This document shows, one piece after another, positions 18,274-28,373 of a DNA stretch of 64,000 nt. Location of the stretch: NCBI RefSeq assembly GCF_001642475.1, contig NW_019173941.1:186001-250000 (forward strand), in the 5' to 3' direction. The stretch comes from Fonsecaea monophora (Eukaryota; Ascomycota; Eurotiomycetes; Chaetothyriales; Herpotrichiellaceae). The position numbers and the translations under genes were made by a program. The notes under the pieces are model-generated. The model made no database searches, was not told the origin of the DNA, and saw nothing but the letters and a program-made list of their open reading frames with translations. The stretch's first letter is position 1. Each line of letters starts with the position of its first letter.

Positions 18274-20865
18274 TCATGCTGCCTTTTCGTCCTCCTCGGC
18301 CATGCTCTCTAGGCTTCCACCACCTCCGCTAGCAATGCTTCGATTGCTCTTGTGGGTTCTTGGATTGGAGCCTTGGCCTGAACCGCCTCCTTTTTTGGGC
18401 GTGCCGTTCTGCACCGGGGTTGATGTTCTTTCGGTGCTGGGTTTGGTCGTTGTCGACGAGATTGTTGTGGTGGTGTTGTTGGATCCGCTGCTTGTTCCAC
18501 TATCCTTGTCCTTCTTCGTGGTCGGGGGAGGTCTCGAGAACATGGCTTGGAGTGCAGCCTTCGCTTTGGCCTTTTCTTCTTTGTCGTCGGCTGCTTTCTT
18601 GGCCGGATCTTCATTATTCTTGTCCTCGGCATACTGCTTCCATTTCCTCCACCCATCATAGTCAATCAGTGCTTGCATACAGCCCCATTCCGTGACTTTA
18701 CGCTCCATCCATACAAAGTTGACCGGCTGCAAGGAGAATAATTAGCAACTGGAAGAGAGCTTGTGGAGGGGTTGGGATGCATACCTTTGTCAAGAAGTCG
18801 TTACAGCCAGCAGCCAGAGCCTCATGCCTATCACTCTGCAAACTACTTGCGGTCAAAGCCACAATAATGACAGGACTTTTGAACAGGCTGCGGTCGGGGA
18901 GGGCATCCGCCTCGCCTACAGGGCTTCCGTTGACCTGGGGGCTCTTCAAGGCGGTCTCGATAGGGCTGCCACTGAAAACACCAATGCCATTTACGGCCTC
19001 GAGGCGTCGAATCTCTTTGGTGGCTTCCAGCCCATTCATGACCGGCAGTTGGATATCCATCAAAACCAAATGGAATCCACCTGTTCTCCACATAGCCACT
19101 GCTTCCTTACCATTCATTGCAGATTTCCATCTCACCTTTAGGCGTTTCATAAAGGCCTCGAGCAGCTTCAGATTGATTACATTGTCTTCCACCAACAAGA
19201 CGTTGATGGGTGGAACTGTTCCGTCCAACAGACTTGCGGCAGCGGGGAGAGACTTGGGAGCGGCTTGTGGGTCACCGTTGACGGACCGACCAAAGGCAGG
19301 ACCTTTTCGCCTCCTCAATTTTTGCCCCGGATGTGGAGATGAGACTCGGTTAGGGGGTGTGATCGAGGGTTTATGTTCATTCGATCCCTGGGCAGGCGGT
19401 GTAGGAAGAGGAGCTGATGAAGGTGCGGGTCCATTGAGCTGTGCTTTGGATTCTGTACATGAAAACTCAGCACCGATCCCCGACCTTAGCCGCCGGATCA
19501 CAAAAACATACCTATAACTTGACCATTCGGCTGAACGGTATGGAGGATGGTGGGACTGCTTGTGTGCTGTCGTGCATATTTCGGCCTTGCGTGTCTTCTC
19601 TGGCCATGTGAGCCGGGACTAGGTAAAGGGGGCAGCTGGCCGGTGGTCAAGACGGCCATGGAATGAGCCGAATTAGGATGCGGAACGTGGGCTAGGTGAG
19701 GAGAGTGGAGCGGCATGGGTGGGAAGTACTCTCGCGCAGCGTCATCGGGGCGGTATTGGTCGGTATAGTAGTAGGAGACCTGGTGGTTTCCAGGGCGAGG
19801 AGAGGCGCGGGGGGTTCTGCGGGTAGCCACTTCGATAATGAGGGCTTCGTCGACCTGCTGGCCGCCAGGATAATAGGCGTCGAGGGTGGCGCCAATGGGT
19901 TCCTCGGGACCCAGAGCACGCTCAGCGTTCACATTTTTGTTGCCATGTTCTCGGCTAATGATTTTGAGGGTGATGTCTGGAGCGTCGATGCTGCGACCCA
20001 GCGAGTTGGCGTATTTTTGCAGAATGACATCGCGGACGTTGTCGACCAGGTCATCTTCGGCAACTTCGACTCGGGTCGGAGAGGCGCCGGGTCGTTTCAC
20101 CCATATTTTTCTCTGCATAACGTCGAGCGTCTCATGTCGAAGGCATTGTACAGAGGAGAGGGTCGGGATAGTCGGAGTGGAAGGACGTTGAATGCGGACC
20201 TCAGGACAGAAGGGTTGAGCGAGGGCCGGGGACGAAGGAGGAGCGGGTCCAGTCGGTTTTGAACTGTCGAGAGAAGCCGTCGTAGGAGCGGTGTTTGTTG
20301 TCGGAATGGAGGTTCTGGTGTCGGCGGTGGTGCTGGAGGTGGTGTCTGGGTGAAGAGAAAGTGAAAGTGAACGAGAAGCTGGAGCCGCACTGGCCAAGGT
20401 GGATTCGGGATCACTAGGCTCAGGCTCTGGCGCAGGCTCTGGCGCTGGCTCGGGCTCGGGCTCGAGTCGGGTGGGTGTTGTGGGTGCAACTGTGGCTGGT
20501 GCAGTGGTGGTGTTGGTGTCCCCCGTGTTGCTATTGGGCGGCCCCAGCGGCAGCGGTAGATCTTTGGGCTTATTAGGCCTCTTTCTAGGGGCGACGTGAG
20601 GCGAGGTGGTGCTCGGTCGCTCGGGACTCTGGGCGTCTTCTACGGGAGTACTCCTTCGCTTGCCTGTAGATTTGGTGCGTGGTCGGCGATAGAAATTCAA
20701 GCTGGCGAGGGTAGACAAGGTGGGAAGACTGAAGCCACCAGACGAGCGTTGACGGGGTTGGGTTTCGTCCTGGGCGCTGGTGGCGTTATCCGTGGGCGCG
20801 GCGCTTGCACTCAGGCTGCGGAACAGAGGAATGCGCGGACGTTGACGGGGTCTCGATAACGGCAT
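18274..20865 (-). CDS. ssk1: Ssk1-type response regulator of the HOG osmostress pathway
   Basis: Three exons, 20865-19512, 19452-18785 and 18726-18274, encoding 824 aa. Receives phosphate from the Ypd1 phosphotransfer protein. Unphosphorylated Ssk1 activates the MAPKKK upstream of Hog1. Residues 1-530 are mostly disordered Ser/Pro/Thr-rich sequence with a conserved block near 250-330 (LRHETLDVMQRKIWVKRPG). The receiver domain starts at PINVLLVEDN (Glu540-Asp541), with phospho-acceptor Asp584 in LVLMDIQLPVMNG, Thr652 in IIVALTASS and Lys674 at the exon 2/3 border (FLTK-PVNF). A loop of about 35 residues is inserted before the last receiver strands, as in other Ssk1 proteins. The Thr/Ser/Gly-rich tail is about 100 residues. 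Both introns (59 and 58 nt) have GTATGT/GTATGC donors. ATG 20865 is the first in-frame ATG. Confidence 0.92.
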
Positions 20866-22719
20866 CCCGGGGGACTGGACACACAGCTGGAGGAGGAAGG
20901 ACGATGGCAAAGGCTAAGGTAATGGTGGTGGTAGAGGAACCCCCCATTCCGAGAAAATGGTCATCCCGTCGTTTCAGTCATTTATGGGGAAAGCAGTGCG
21001 GAAGACGAGGGAACTGGGGTTGCTGGCGGCTCGTAATTCAGGGTACGAGGTTGTCAATGGTACCAAGCAGTGGATCTGCCTGAATCTTATGTATCTGGCT
21101 GTTCTGTGTGGTGTGGTGTGAGCTGGAGAAAGCTCGAGGAGCTCGAGGAACTGAAGGAGGAGGAGAAACTGTGACAGGATGGTGCAGCCACCACTAGGTA
21201 TGAGGTGGTCGAGGTGAGCAATATCTCGGAGAGTGATGGATGTAGAGAGCAGCCGAAAAGTATTTTGTACGAAGACCGAGTAATGCTCTTTGTGTTTGTA
21301 GTGGATGTAGATAGAGTGTGCGTGAGTGAGTTCAGTGACTGCGCTCTCTACCTAGGGACAGTAGATTGAGTGAGTCCCTGACAAGCTCTCTCAATGTCTG
21401 TCTCTGTCTATCCGTCTGTCTCTCTCTCTCTGCCTCTCTTGCTCTCAATCTCACTGTTCACTCTCAACTCAGACGGTCTCTCTTCTGCATTTCCCCCCAC
21501 CACTAGCTACATTACTCCTACATAACCACCGTGCCCAGTACCTAGCTATCACTCGCTACCGACTCATCCTCCGCTCCGACATGTCGCTGCCACTCGCTAC
21601 CAGCTGCCGCCAATACCGCCGTATCGCAGCTCACCCAAACTCTATCGACCAATACACCGAGGCCATCAAGGCCATCATCCACTTCTCCATCACCACCACC
21701 TACTAAATCTGCAATGCATCTCGATCAAAACGGCTTCAATTTCTCATCTCGTTTCTGTCTCTCTCTCCGCCGACTTCTTGTCTATCGAAGCGTGACCCTA
21801 ACACCTAGCCAAGCAGCAAATCACCATTCTCCACTCTATATCAATCAATTAGAAACAAATGTCCGATGAATCCTACTCCATCGCCCTCCTCCACATCCAC
21901 CTCCGCATCATGTCGACCAACCCTTCCGTCGATCGTGCCGTCGCTAACTACATGCCTCGCTATGGTTCGAAAGCCCTTACTCATCCAGCTTCATTGGTAA
22001 CAAAGCAAACACAAATCAAATCAAATGCGCACCGTCCTAATGAGCTCCTGTGTGTGTGGCCTTTGCTCTTCGTCTCATAAAATATCCATGCAATGGAGGT
22101 TGCTGTTCATCACAACTCGAATGCTCCTCCTCCCAGTCTTGCGCAAATGATCCCTAGTCCAGCATCGCCGTCGCCATCAGGGCACTGTCCTTTCAATTGC
22201 CAAAAGCAACCATATGTCCACCCTCAATCCCCAAAGTCCCCAATCCATAACTTCCCATGACCCATAATGTCAATCAGCTCCATCCCGCCAATGCCCAAAA
22301 TGAAACAAAATAAAACAGTCGCTTCGATAATGACAGTGAGTACATCATGGTAGAAAAATCTGCCCCCCTGGTGTCTGGTTCCTGTGGTTCCCTCCCAGGC
22401 CGCAAGAGTCTCTCTGCAGCCCAGACCGAATCAGAAGAAATAAAAACGCCATGTCGCTTGCCTGCCTGCTTGTTGTGTGCTAATGGGGGAATCTTTGGTG
22501 CTTGAAAATCAATCAACGACAGTCTCGCCCATGTCGGCTCCTCAGCCCGAATTCCCAAAAACACATGCTTCCTGCCCAAGTCCCGAGTTGGGCAGATATA
22601 TGCTTGCCCCATAAAGCAGTTCAAATATCACTCCCATGCTAGACTTGCCTACCATGCTGTAAACAGGTTAATGCGTGCATCCCCAAAAATCCAATCCCTC
22701 CTCCAGGTCTCCGTCTCCT
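20866..22719. promoter_or_regulatory. Long ssk1 upstream region / whi3-like 3' region
   Basis: About 1.85 kb without a convincing gene. It contains a pyrimidine-rich microsatellite-like tract (TCTGTCTC repeats) near 21390-21470, read as GA-rich on the ssk1 strand. This is consistent with a long promoter plus 5' leader for ssk1 on the left, and 3' untranslated sequence of the RNA-binding protein gene on the right. Confidence 0.5.
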
Positions 22720-24291
22720 TCACCTTCCGAGCATGTAGTCGGGATACATTCCTCCAACCCCAGCCGGTCCTGGGGTTCCGCTATTCATCGACATGCCTCG
22801 TATGTTGGGCGCCGGGCCGCTTCCCAGTGGGAACCCCTGGTGCACAAAGGCCCCCGGTGGAACACTTGCGCCATTCATTCCGGCCAGGGACATATTGAGT
22901 CCCGGCGGAACCGACAAGCCTGGCGGTGGTCCGCTGGCTGTGGAGAAGCCACCAGGGGAGACAACATTGCTGAATCCGTTCGCGCTCATCGGCCCCGTGG
23001 CGCTGAGGGGCGTGCTTGGGTTGTTGCTCCCGGGCTGACCTGCTCGCACTCCCAGGGGGTTCTTCGAGAAGCTCAGTCGAATCCCTCCCTTGACACTGTT
23101 ATGGAGCTGCGCTCCGTATAGTTCATTCAGTGCCTTGGTTGCAAAGGAAATGTCTTCAAACTCCACAAAACACATGGGTCCATTCTGTTTGGTGCGGAAA
23201 CACAGCCTTTTGTACCCGCGCTGCTTGGAAAACATGGCTTTGAGCTCGTCCTCCGAGGTGTCGATTGGGAGGTTACCCACATACAAAGTGTTACAGGGTG
23301 GATTCTGGTCGGCCGGGTTGACAGGCGGATAGTTATGTCGTAGGTAAGGTTGAGAAGGGACCGAGTAGTGGCCGTTGGGCCCCATTCCAGCAAACTGTGA
23401 ATGGGGCGTGCGAGACCCGACCGCAGATCGGGGAGATGCATAATTAGAGGCTGCCCCGTTACCAATATTGGTATTCAGTGAGAGAGTTGAGAAGGCAGCA
23501 TTAAGCATGTGCGGATTTGTCAGTTTTTTGCCGCTCGGGTGGCTTGACGAGCTGTTCAGATACGCCAGGGGATCCTTGAGCAGATCGCCCGTATCATCGT
23601 CGGTACCATCTTCATTGATCACCTTCTTTCCACTGGCTCGAGGGCGATCGGCCAGGCCGCTCGGTACCGGCGATTGGGGTGAGAAGATTGTCTGCAGCTG
23701 TGAACTGGTATCTGACGACACTAGTTCTGGTGGAGATCCCACAGGAGGAGGAGATGTCTTGTCCATGGACTGAAAGGTGCCATTGAATCTTGAGGACTTT
23801 TGAGCACTGGTCATGGATGGTGACACCGATTGGCCTAATTTGCGACTGGCCAGGGGATCAATAGTATTGCGTCGAGGCACTGCGGCCAGGGACGGACTGC
23901 TCGTTATTTCCACGATCATTTTGGCCTGCCCGGCCGTGTTCGACTTGCCATCAAGCATGGTTTGTGCCTCAGTTGCCCCAGCCATGGAACCAAATCGAGC
24001 GATCGCGGTGGTGAAGCCAGCATCCTCCTCATATTCGTTTGGAATGATCTCAGTGTCCTGTAGGTCTTTGGCAAATAATAGCATCGTGCGGACCGCCTCA
24101 AGAGTCGTATTTCGTGGCAGACGTCGCAACAAAACTGTTGGCAGGCCCATGATGGCAGCTTCATTCGCGCTAGACAACCGCCTATCGACGGGCGCACCTT
24201 CGAACCCTGAAGGAATTACAGGCATTGCATATGAAGCCGACAAACCGGAATGCAGTCGAGGTTCTGGGAAATTGAAAGCAACCACACTCAT
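22720..24291 (-). CDS. whi3: RRM RNA-binding protein of the Whi3/Scw1 family
   Basis: Single exon, 523 aa, ATG at 24291. Cytoplasmic RNA-binding protein. In yeast Whi3 holds the G1 cyclin CLN3 mRNA, and in fission yeast Scw1 affects septum and wall integrity. Visible: a degenerate N-terminal RRM-like segment (TVLLRRLPRNTTLEAVRTML, about 50-120), a long Ser/Pro linker, and a strong C-terminal RRM at about 330-412 with RNP2 TLYVGNL and the RNP1-position segment MCFVEFED. The order and the motif SVKGGIRLSFSKNPLGVR fit this family. The tail is Gly/Pro/Met-rich and ends PDYMLGR. It is shorter than some orthologues, and an upstream coding exon cannot be ruled out, but none is visible. Confidence 0.85.
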   Translation of the reverse strand: MSVVAFNFPEPRLHSGLSASYAMPVIPSGFEGAPVDRRLSSANEAAIMGLPTVLLRRLPRNTTLEAVRTMLLFAKDLQDTEIIPNEYEEDAGFTTAIARFGSMAGATEAQTMLDGKSNTAGQAKMIVEITSSPSLAAVPRRNTIDPLASRKLGQSVSPSMTSAQKSSRFNGTFQSMDKTSPPPVGSPPELVSSDTSSQLQTIFSPQSPVPSGLADRPRASGKKVINEDGTDDDTGDLLKDPLAYLNSSSSHPSGKKLTNPHMLNAAFSTLSLNTNIGNGAASNYASPRSAVGSRTPHSQFAGMGPNGHYSVPSQPYLRHNYPPVNPADQNPPCNTLYVGNLPIDTSEDELKAMFSKQRGYKRLCFRTKQNGPMCFVEFEDISFATKALNELYGAQLHNSVKGGIRLSFSKNPLGVRAGQPGSNNPSTPLSATGPMSANGFSNVVSPGGFSTASGPPPGLSVPPGLNMSLAGMNGASVPPGAFVHQGFPLGSGPAPNIRGMSMNSGTPGPAGVGGMYPDYMLGR

Positions 24292-27200
24292 GCTTTAAAC
24301 GTGCGAGGAGGGGGAAGAGGATGCCGGACCGTCGTCGACCACAAGCCCAAGCTGAACTGTAAACGACAAGCCTCCGTTTGGCTGTACAATGTCAAGGATG
24401 GACTGGAGTAACACTTTGCTTGCAAGGAGGTTGATTGAGCACTATGCAATTACTCATTCAGAATCGAAATCGGTTTATCGCTCCTGACTTTGAGGATGTG
24501 CTGATCCCGAGTACAGAGTCACTCGCCAGATTGCTGTCCGAAAGGGCCTTCGAATACGGCACCGACAGATTCCGAAGTCGGTGGGGAGATATGTGTCTCA
24601 GTGTCCGAAGTGTCAAGACCAAGGTGATACTTGTGAAACCTGAAACGACGAGAGCAGCGGCTCGGATGGTTTCCGGTACAAAATAGTTGATGTGGTTATC
24701 AATCTCAAGGGTGATGCGACAAGTACCGGTAAGTACTAAAACGATACGCAAAGGAAAGAGAGGAGTATCCACCAATGGGTTGAATGTGCTTCGGCCGTCG
24801 CAAAGAGAAGTGGCCAGCTGACACGAGAGAGAGCGAGGACAACGAAAGTCCAAAAGTAGTCAGAGGTGATGACAATATCCTGAGGGTGTAGCGACAAGGT
24901 GTGAGAGAGATGTGTGAAGAGCGAAGGGCGGGAATGGAACGGAGAGGGCAGCTCAGTCGGAAAAGGGCTGAAGATTCCAAGAAGTTGAGAAAGATGCAGA
25001 GGTGGGATAGCGATTCTAACGACACGGAATAATTTGGCGGCGACCACTGACCCTGTCGATAGGGAGCGATAAAGAACGGCTAGGCCTGGGGGAGCCTTTG
25101 TTTGGCAGACGCCAGGATGATCAATCGTGCCAATCCGACACCGTGGTGGCTTTCAAATGGGCTCCAAGACGCCTCACACCAAGCTCAAGGCGCAGGGTGG
25201 GCAGAGAAGATACAAATCGCGATCGCGCGGCGACCGGGTGGTGGAGATGGGAGCCGGGCAGTAGGGCCTGGTACGTACCACGCTAAACAGGCCGCAGTGC
25301 CCAAGCTGCTGAGTGGTGGAAGCCGGGAGGGGTTGGTTTGGCTGCTGATATTGGCCCTGCCCAGATATGTAAGCTTCCACCGTGTGTCCACCGCGAGCAG
25401 AGATAAACGCGGAGAGCTGATCAGTGGGTACCAGAGAAGGGGAGCACTCACCCTACTGCACAAAACCAAAGACACGGGACAGGTCGCTAGAGAAATCGAA
25501 TGGTCGCGGGGGAGAAACGAATCCGGATCAGGCTGTGAGGATTGAGGCGAGGACGAGGGAGGAGCCGGCGGTCTGGCCACGGGGTTTGATGGATGGCGCA
25601 AATCTAACGAGAGCTATCGCAAGCTGTGGTGTACGAGGTAATCTTTCACCAAATGATCCCTTAAAGAGCCGGTTGCGCTTGGATATGGAGATGGGACGAA
25701 CTTCGACGAAGAAGAGGGAGACCGGTTACGAGTAACTCGGAACGACGCCTGTCAGTGGTTGTACAAGTAGGATCAGGGTATCCGGTGGGCGATTGGGGGA
25801 TGATGTTGCTAGTACTCGATGTGGTTCTGGGAGCCAATGTGAGTCCCAAGGATCTGGTGGAGAGTTTGAAGAAAGAGTACGAGGTACTCGCATGAAGCGA
25901 TGCTGTCCCCCCGGCTGTAGGTGGCTGGGCGCTGTAGGGGGATGAGTCTTAGGTGCGCAGCCAACAGGCTAGTGGTGATGGTGAACGTATCCTATCTGGT
26001 CAAGGGCGATGAAGTCTGATGCCTGAGGCAGCCGAATGGGAGACGCCAAAGATACAGAATGGCACCGTCATTGGATCGCCGTCTGAAAATCCGGGAACGT
26101 AGACAAAGGTAGCCGACAGGTTGAGGAGAAGGACAAAAACAATACTCCGGAAGTTGGTGTCCTTTCTGAGGCGTTTCTGGGTGTGGAAGCTTGGTGACAG
26201 GAACAATCGAGCACCAATAACAGCCTATTGGACTGCACCACTTCTGCAGCGACTGGTTTAGGCCAATTTTGCACCTTTTGAAGCCCGTGAGTGTGTGCGA
26301 TCCCTGTGTCTGTGTGGCGCTATGTGTACCTCTTTTTTTTGCTCCCTTTGTTGACCACACTTTTCTTGCTCTTTGAGGACCCTGTCGACTTGGACTTGAG
26401 ATCCACGGACCGGCCAAAGCTGCGCCAAACTGAGTTTTGGAGCTCTTCCGGGGGAAGCAATAGCTCTCGGAGTTCGGAGGGTACCTGGTGATAAGCATCC
26501 AAAACGCACGTCCCTTCTAGCCCCGTCGGTTGCCTCCCAGGCTTTCCAGAGGCAACAGAGTTGACAGGGTCAAAGTAAGTCTGGCATATCCCTGCTTCCC
26601 GCCCATAAGGCTAGGGAACGTTTCCCACTCCTCCTTTTCCTCCTAGGCCTGGTTGACATGATAACGCGGGATGCTGACTCCGTAAGGGTTTGACTCGATC
26701 TTTAAGTGGTTCCGGCGAGTGTGTATTTTACCACGCCAGCTGGGTGGCACCATCGACCGTTCTTCCTCAGAGTTTGGGTATCAATGACCCTGAATGACAG
26801 TGACTGCACTGCCTGAGCTTGTGATTACCGACCCCTCAATCAGCCAAAATTCGATCCTTTACCCACCGCCAGATCAGCTTTCCAGCTGCTCCAATTCACT
26901 AGTATCAAAAGAGGGGGGTCTCTCGGGTTCTGGATTTTGGGCAACCAAAAGGCCCATTGGGTGCTTGTCGTGTTAAACCTCCGATTGGGCGACTCCCCTA
27001 AGGTGAATGGGAAAGGGGGGTGGTGGTGGGTTTGTGGGATTCATTCTGAACATCCCCCGGATGTCCACCAGTTACTTCTCGTAGCTCTTTTCTGCTAATC
27101 AACAGCGGTGGCAGGCAACCACGTGGGGTCTCGTAGGAGTTTTCTCATGGTTCGTCTCGTTGCTGCTCCGGATTGGCATAATATGGGTGCTGGGTCGGTT

Positions 27201-28373
27201 TCTAATAGGTAGGCATCAGCATGAGTTTGGAGGCTCCTGGAATCTCTCAAGGATTTGTCCAGCTTACCTTTTCTCACGACCACAACCGACACTGTATTCC
27301 ATGACTGTAGGTATCCTGGTCGCTTTAGCCGGAGCCGCAGCCCAATGCTCGGTACCTGAAACCGCGAGGGGTAGCGCTCAATGATCTTCCTCAACCCGCA
27401 GTTACTGCTTAGTTCTTAGCCTGCAGCTCAGGATGGGATGGATGCGGCCACTGATAGGGCCCGCGGCATCCCCTAAGCTGCATTCCCGCGGCCCCGAGTG
27501 TCGAGAATGGGAAAGGACCTCTTTGGCGCGAGGCGGAGACAACAGCATGTCAGCTTGGACACATTGGAACGAGTGTGCGCCGACTCTCCACTGGCCACAC
27601 AAATGGCGAACCGGACAATGTGAAGAGTGTCTGTGCCGTGTGTCAGTACGAGGGCTCCGCTGCGATCCCAATCGTCTTCCAACAAGACTTTCACCACAAC
27701 TCACTGGTTCGCAAGTTTACTAGCAATGCTCGTAGTGGAGGGGTGGATGGGGCACCGAAAATGGTATTTCGTGAGTCGTAGTTTGTCGTAGTTTTCATGA
27801 AGACGGCAACATTGCCCGCTGTTGAGTTTCGCTAGTCGAAGAGACAAAAGAGTCAAAGTTACTCCACGTAGGCCTCCCTCCCTGCCTTATGCCTCTCTCT
27901 ACAAAAATCGCCTTGCTTACTAGTACATCCATGGGGCCCGGGCAGAGCCAATGCTGCAGTCATGCGCAAATGCTCTGGGTGGTCAACACTGCTTCTCATT
28001 CTCCTCCCCACCTCAAATGTAGTCCAAGTACTGCCTGTACCCTTCGGTGTTATCCTGGCAGTTGGATTGGCAAGCCACCCACCCACCATCACATGGACCA
28101 GCGATCAAGGTTTTGTTGTGTAACCCAAGGGCTTGTGGCGCTCGAAAAACGGTCCATCCCTTTCCTCGTGCAACTTTGCACTCCAGAAGTGACAAACAAG
28201 AGAGTGCGAAAGCCCGTATCCTTGAACCTTGTGTGGCATGAACAGCTCTCGAGATGCATATTCAAAAGTCCACCCAGGAAAACATTTCCCCCTCCAATTG
28301 GGCATCGTGTCTGGGCAGTGAGAGAACGTCCAACATTGGTATCGTGACATGGCTTCTTTGGGCTTGACATCTC
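24292..28373. other. 4.1-kb stretch without a recognisable gene
   Basis: No open frame here has family features, and none is longer than about 170 codons. Composition is mixed, with T-runs near 26331-26341 and 26600-26645. I see no transposase, no long terminal repeats and no rRNA or tRNA. The right end (about 27.9-28.37 kb) is the likely 3' untranslated region of the Rup1-like gene. The rest is upstream of the whi3-like gene and may be an extended promoter, a long spliced 5' leader or a non-coding RNA. Confidence 0.5.
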
